Shown here: positions 21,359 to 22,713 of the stretch, piece by piece
Position numbering within the stretch: position 1 is the first letter of the stretch
How the letters are laid out: each line of letters begins with the position of its first letter
NCBI GenBank assembly: GCA_021786265.1
Contig: JAJYNP010000207.1
Coordinates: 1-22,713 of the forward strand
Direction of reading: 5' to 3'
Source: Chloroflexota bacterium
Lineage (GTDB): Bacteria; Chloroflexota; Limnocylindria; Limnocylindrales; CSP1-4
Length of the DNA: 22,713 nucleotides
Notes under the pieces: model-generated
The model's database searches: none
What the model was told of the DNA's origin: nothing
Seen by the model: only the letters and a program-made list of their open reading frames with translations
Program-made: the position numbers and the translations under genes

Positions 21359-21604
21359 GTGCCGTACACGCTTGACTACAGTCGCGACGGGCTCAGCCTG
21401 CGCGACCGCGAGATTGCCACGGTCGCTGTGCTGACGGCCCTTGGTGGACGCGAGCCGCAGCTTCGGGTCCACCTCCGCGCCGGTCTCAACGTCGGGCTTA
21501 CGGCAGGCGAACTCGAGGAGGTCATCATCCAGACCGTTCCCTACGCTGGATTCCCGACCGCGATCAACGCTGTCAACCTGCTCAGGGAGATCGTGCACGG
21601 ATAG
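21359..21604 (+). CDS. Short carboxymuconolactone decarboxylase (AhpD-like) family protein
   Basis: A GTG at 21359 gives 81 residues that match the core of the CMD family: LSLRDREIATVAVLTALGG, ELEEVIIQTVPYAGFPTAIN. The CxxC pair of peroxidase-type AhpD is absent, so this is closer to the decarboxylase-type or to accessory members of unknown activity. Full-length relatives usually carry about 30-40 more residues at the N-terminus; only 63 bases separate it from the preceding stop and no start or ribosome binding site upstream is better. It may be a naturally short or an N-terminally truncated member. It ends the five-gene run. Confidence 0.75.
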   Translation: MPYTLDYSRDGLSLRDREIATVAVLTALGGREPQLRVHLRAGLNVGLTAGELEEVIIQTVPYAGFPTAINAVNLLREIVHG

Positions 21605-21943
21605 CCGCTCATCGACCCAGGGTGCTCCGCTGGGCGGTTCGACGCGCGGGCGGAGGACGTGACCGGGATTCCCGGCCCTTCTACGCACTCAACAGCTCGC
21701 CAGCGACGACGTGCCAGGGGGCGTGTTGGCGGCATCCCTGTATGGGCATGAACCCGCCGGTGACGGCAGCGCTGGTTGGGGACAGCGACAGGCGGGTGCG
21801 GTGGCGGGGGGTCAGGCGAGGTGGGCGGGGGCTCGACGCCCGAGGCGATCAGAGCTCCAATCGGGGGAGTCCACCCCGCCCACGTCGAGTAGTACTCCAG
21901 CGGGCGGGATCGGTCAAGAGCCACCGGTGCAGCTGTGTGAACG
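21605..21943 (+). other. 339-bp intergenic stretch without a gene
   Basis: After the CMD stop I see no protein-like frame. A minus-strand frame from 21924 begins plausibly but turns into Pro-rich text. A small palindrome, CCGGGA/TCCCGG (21663-21675), could help termination. The second half is rich in GGCGGGG runs. No clear promoter for the following gene is visible. Confidence 0.45.
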
Positions 21944-22615
21944 GTGCAGCCGATCGTGTTCGGCCTGGACGGCGGGATGATCGGGCTGGCGCTTGCGTCC
22001 TGGTGGAGCCTGCGGCGTCAGGGCCGCCACCATCCCGAGCTCGTGGCCTGGATCGTGTTGCTCGGCGTCGTGCTCACGGTGGCGGCCACCGGGGTCGCCG
22101 TGCCCGACCTGGCGATCCAGTCGGCAGGTTACCTGCTGACCCTGCCGGGCCTGGTCGCGCTATTGCTTCCCTGGAGGACGAGCACACACCTGGCGTGGCT
22201 CGGGGCATTCCTCGTCGCCGCCGGCGGGTACCTCGCGCTCGCCCACAGCTATGAGCTGACGCCCGACGACCGGGTCGACCTGGTCACGGTACCGGTCGTG
22301 GCGGTCGCCGCGAGTCTCGCTGGCCACGTGCTTCTCCAGCGGGTGCAGATCCGGAACTTCGCACAGGTGGAGGACATTCGCGCCCTGCGTCGCCAGAGCG
22401 ATGCCTACGTCGTCCAGCTCACGCGGACGCACGGCGCGCTGCGCACGCTCGAGGCGGCCGCACAACAGCTCGAGCAGCAGGCCCTCCACGACCCGCTCAC
22501 CGGGCTGGCGAACCGAACGCTCATGGGCGACGCCTCTCACATGAGATCGCGCAGCGCGGCGCCAGGGTCGGGCCGGTCGGGCCGGCCGGGCCGGTCGGGC
22601 CGTTCAGCGGGTTGA
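21944..22615 (+). pseudogene. Membrane diguanylate cyclase with a broken, truncated GGDEF domain
   Basis: From a GTG at 21944 the first 110 residues form about four to five membrane helices (GGMIGLALASWWSLRRQG, WIVLLGVVLTVAATGVAV, LLTLPGLVALLLPW). A coiled-coil linker (about 140-180) leads into LHDPLTGLANRTLMGD, the unmistakable start of a GGDEF domain. Then the frame is lost: inserting one C at 22531-22532 would restore GDRLSHEIAQRGARVG, the usual next helix. Even so, the following 36 bases are a tandem repeat, and the LDLDRFK and GG(D/E)EF motifs are absent up to the end of the window. The product cannot make c-di-GMP. The N-terminal membrane domain may still be expressed. Confidence 0.75.
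22566..22601 (+). repeat. Four tandem 9-bp units
   Basis: GGTCGGGCC occurs four times in direct succession (the third copy reads GGCCGGGCC). The unit is a multiple of three, so each frame encodes a three-residue repeat. It starts exactly where GGDEF homology ends. Confidence 0.85.
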
Positions 22616-22713
22616 GCCTCTCTGCCAGTTGCCACTCCCGGGAGCGCGCGCCGGGTCTGCCGCCACGATGGACCGCGATGACCCACGATCGGGCCGCGAC
22701 AGGATGGGGCTCC

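Noticed and set aside
21541..21924. Minus-strand 127-codon frame overlapping the CMD gene
   Set aside because: It is Pro/Arg-rich, lacks a ribosome binding site and overlaps a well-supported gene.
1..22713. CRISPR array, integrase, att sites, or complete insertion sequence
   Set aside because: No regularly spaced repeats, no recombinase or intact transposase frame, and no paired terminal repeats were seen.

Overview
The window is uniformly GC-rich (roughly 70%), with almost all real codons ending in G or C, GTG starts used freely, short intergenic gaps and many start/stop overlaps. Gene content (M50 protease with CBS domains, WYL and IclR regulators, PAS-GAF-EAL protein, SDR, DUF362, UPF0261 and formamidase-family genes) fits a soil or freshwater member of Chloroflexota (Limnocylindria-like) or Actinomycetota. 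No rRNA or tRNA gene is visible, so the placement is only an inference.

Layout. 1-69 is the tail of a truncated CDS. 129-1410 holds small minus-strand genes: an SRPBCC/AHSA1 protein and two or three small unknowns. 1598-2716 is a site-2-protease-type membrane metalloprotease with two CBS domains, followed at once by a strong hairpin. 2797-3000 (minus) and 3131-4168 (plus, WYL regulator) are divergent. 4220-5262 is an LD-carboxypeptidase/MccF-like gene broken by a one-base frameshift.

5610-13028 is the most interesting block: an IclR regulator, then a co-directional run of aquaglyceroporin (LarD-like), DUF362 protein, a lipoyl-like mini-protein without the modifiable lysine, an SDR dehydrogenase, and larE, larB and larC, which make the nickel-pincer nucleotide (NPN) cofactor. 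In lactobacilli the lar operon holds the racemase LarA, the channel LarD and LarB/C/E. Here the channel and the cofactor genes are present, no LarA is visible, and a DUF362 protein lies between the channel and the cofactor genes. My main hypothesis is that the DUF362 protein, perhaps with the lipoyl-like protein and the SDR, is the enzyme this cofactor serves, or part of a new 2-hydroxy-acid pathway.

13116-15757 (minus) is a PAS-PAS-PAS-GAF-EAL c-di-GMP phosphodiesterase whose first PAS domain is split by a one-base frameshift at a GC hairpin. 15758-17118 is a 1.36-kb stretch without a convincing intact gene, with a possible decayed minus-strand gene and a diverged repeat also found upstream of the IclR gene. 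17119-21604 is a second operon: DUF1097 membrane protein, UPF0261 protein and TIM-barrel 'PEP hydrolase-like' protein (together matching the two halves of the plant Tm-1 protein), an acetamidase/formamidase with a cysteine-knuckle insert, and a short carboxymuconolactone-decarboxylase-family protein. The window ends in a broken membrane diguanylate cyclase whose GGDEF domain dissolves into a 9-bp tandem repeat.

Three separate genes look one base short of an intact frame. This could be real gene decay or consensus errors, and only read-level data can tell.
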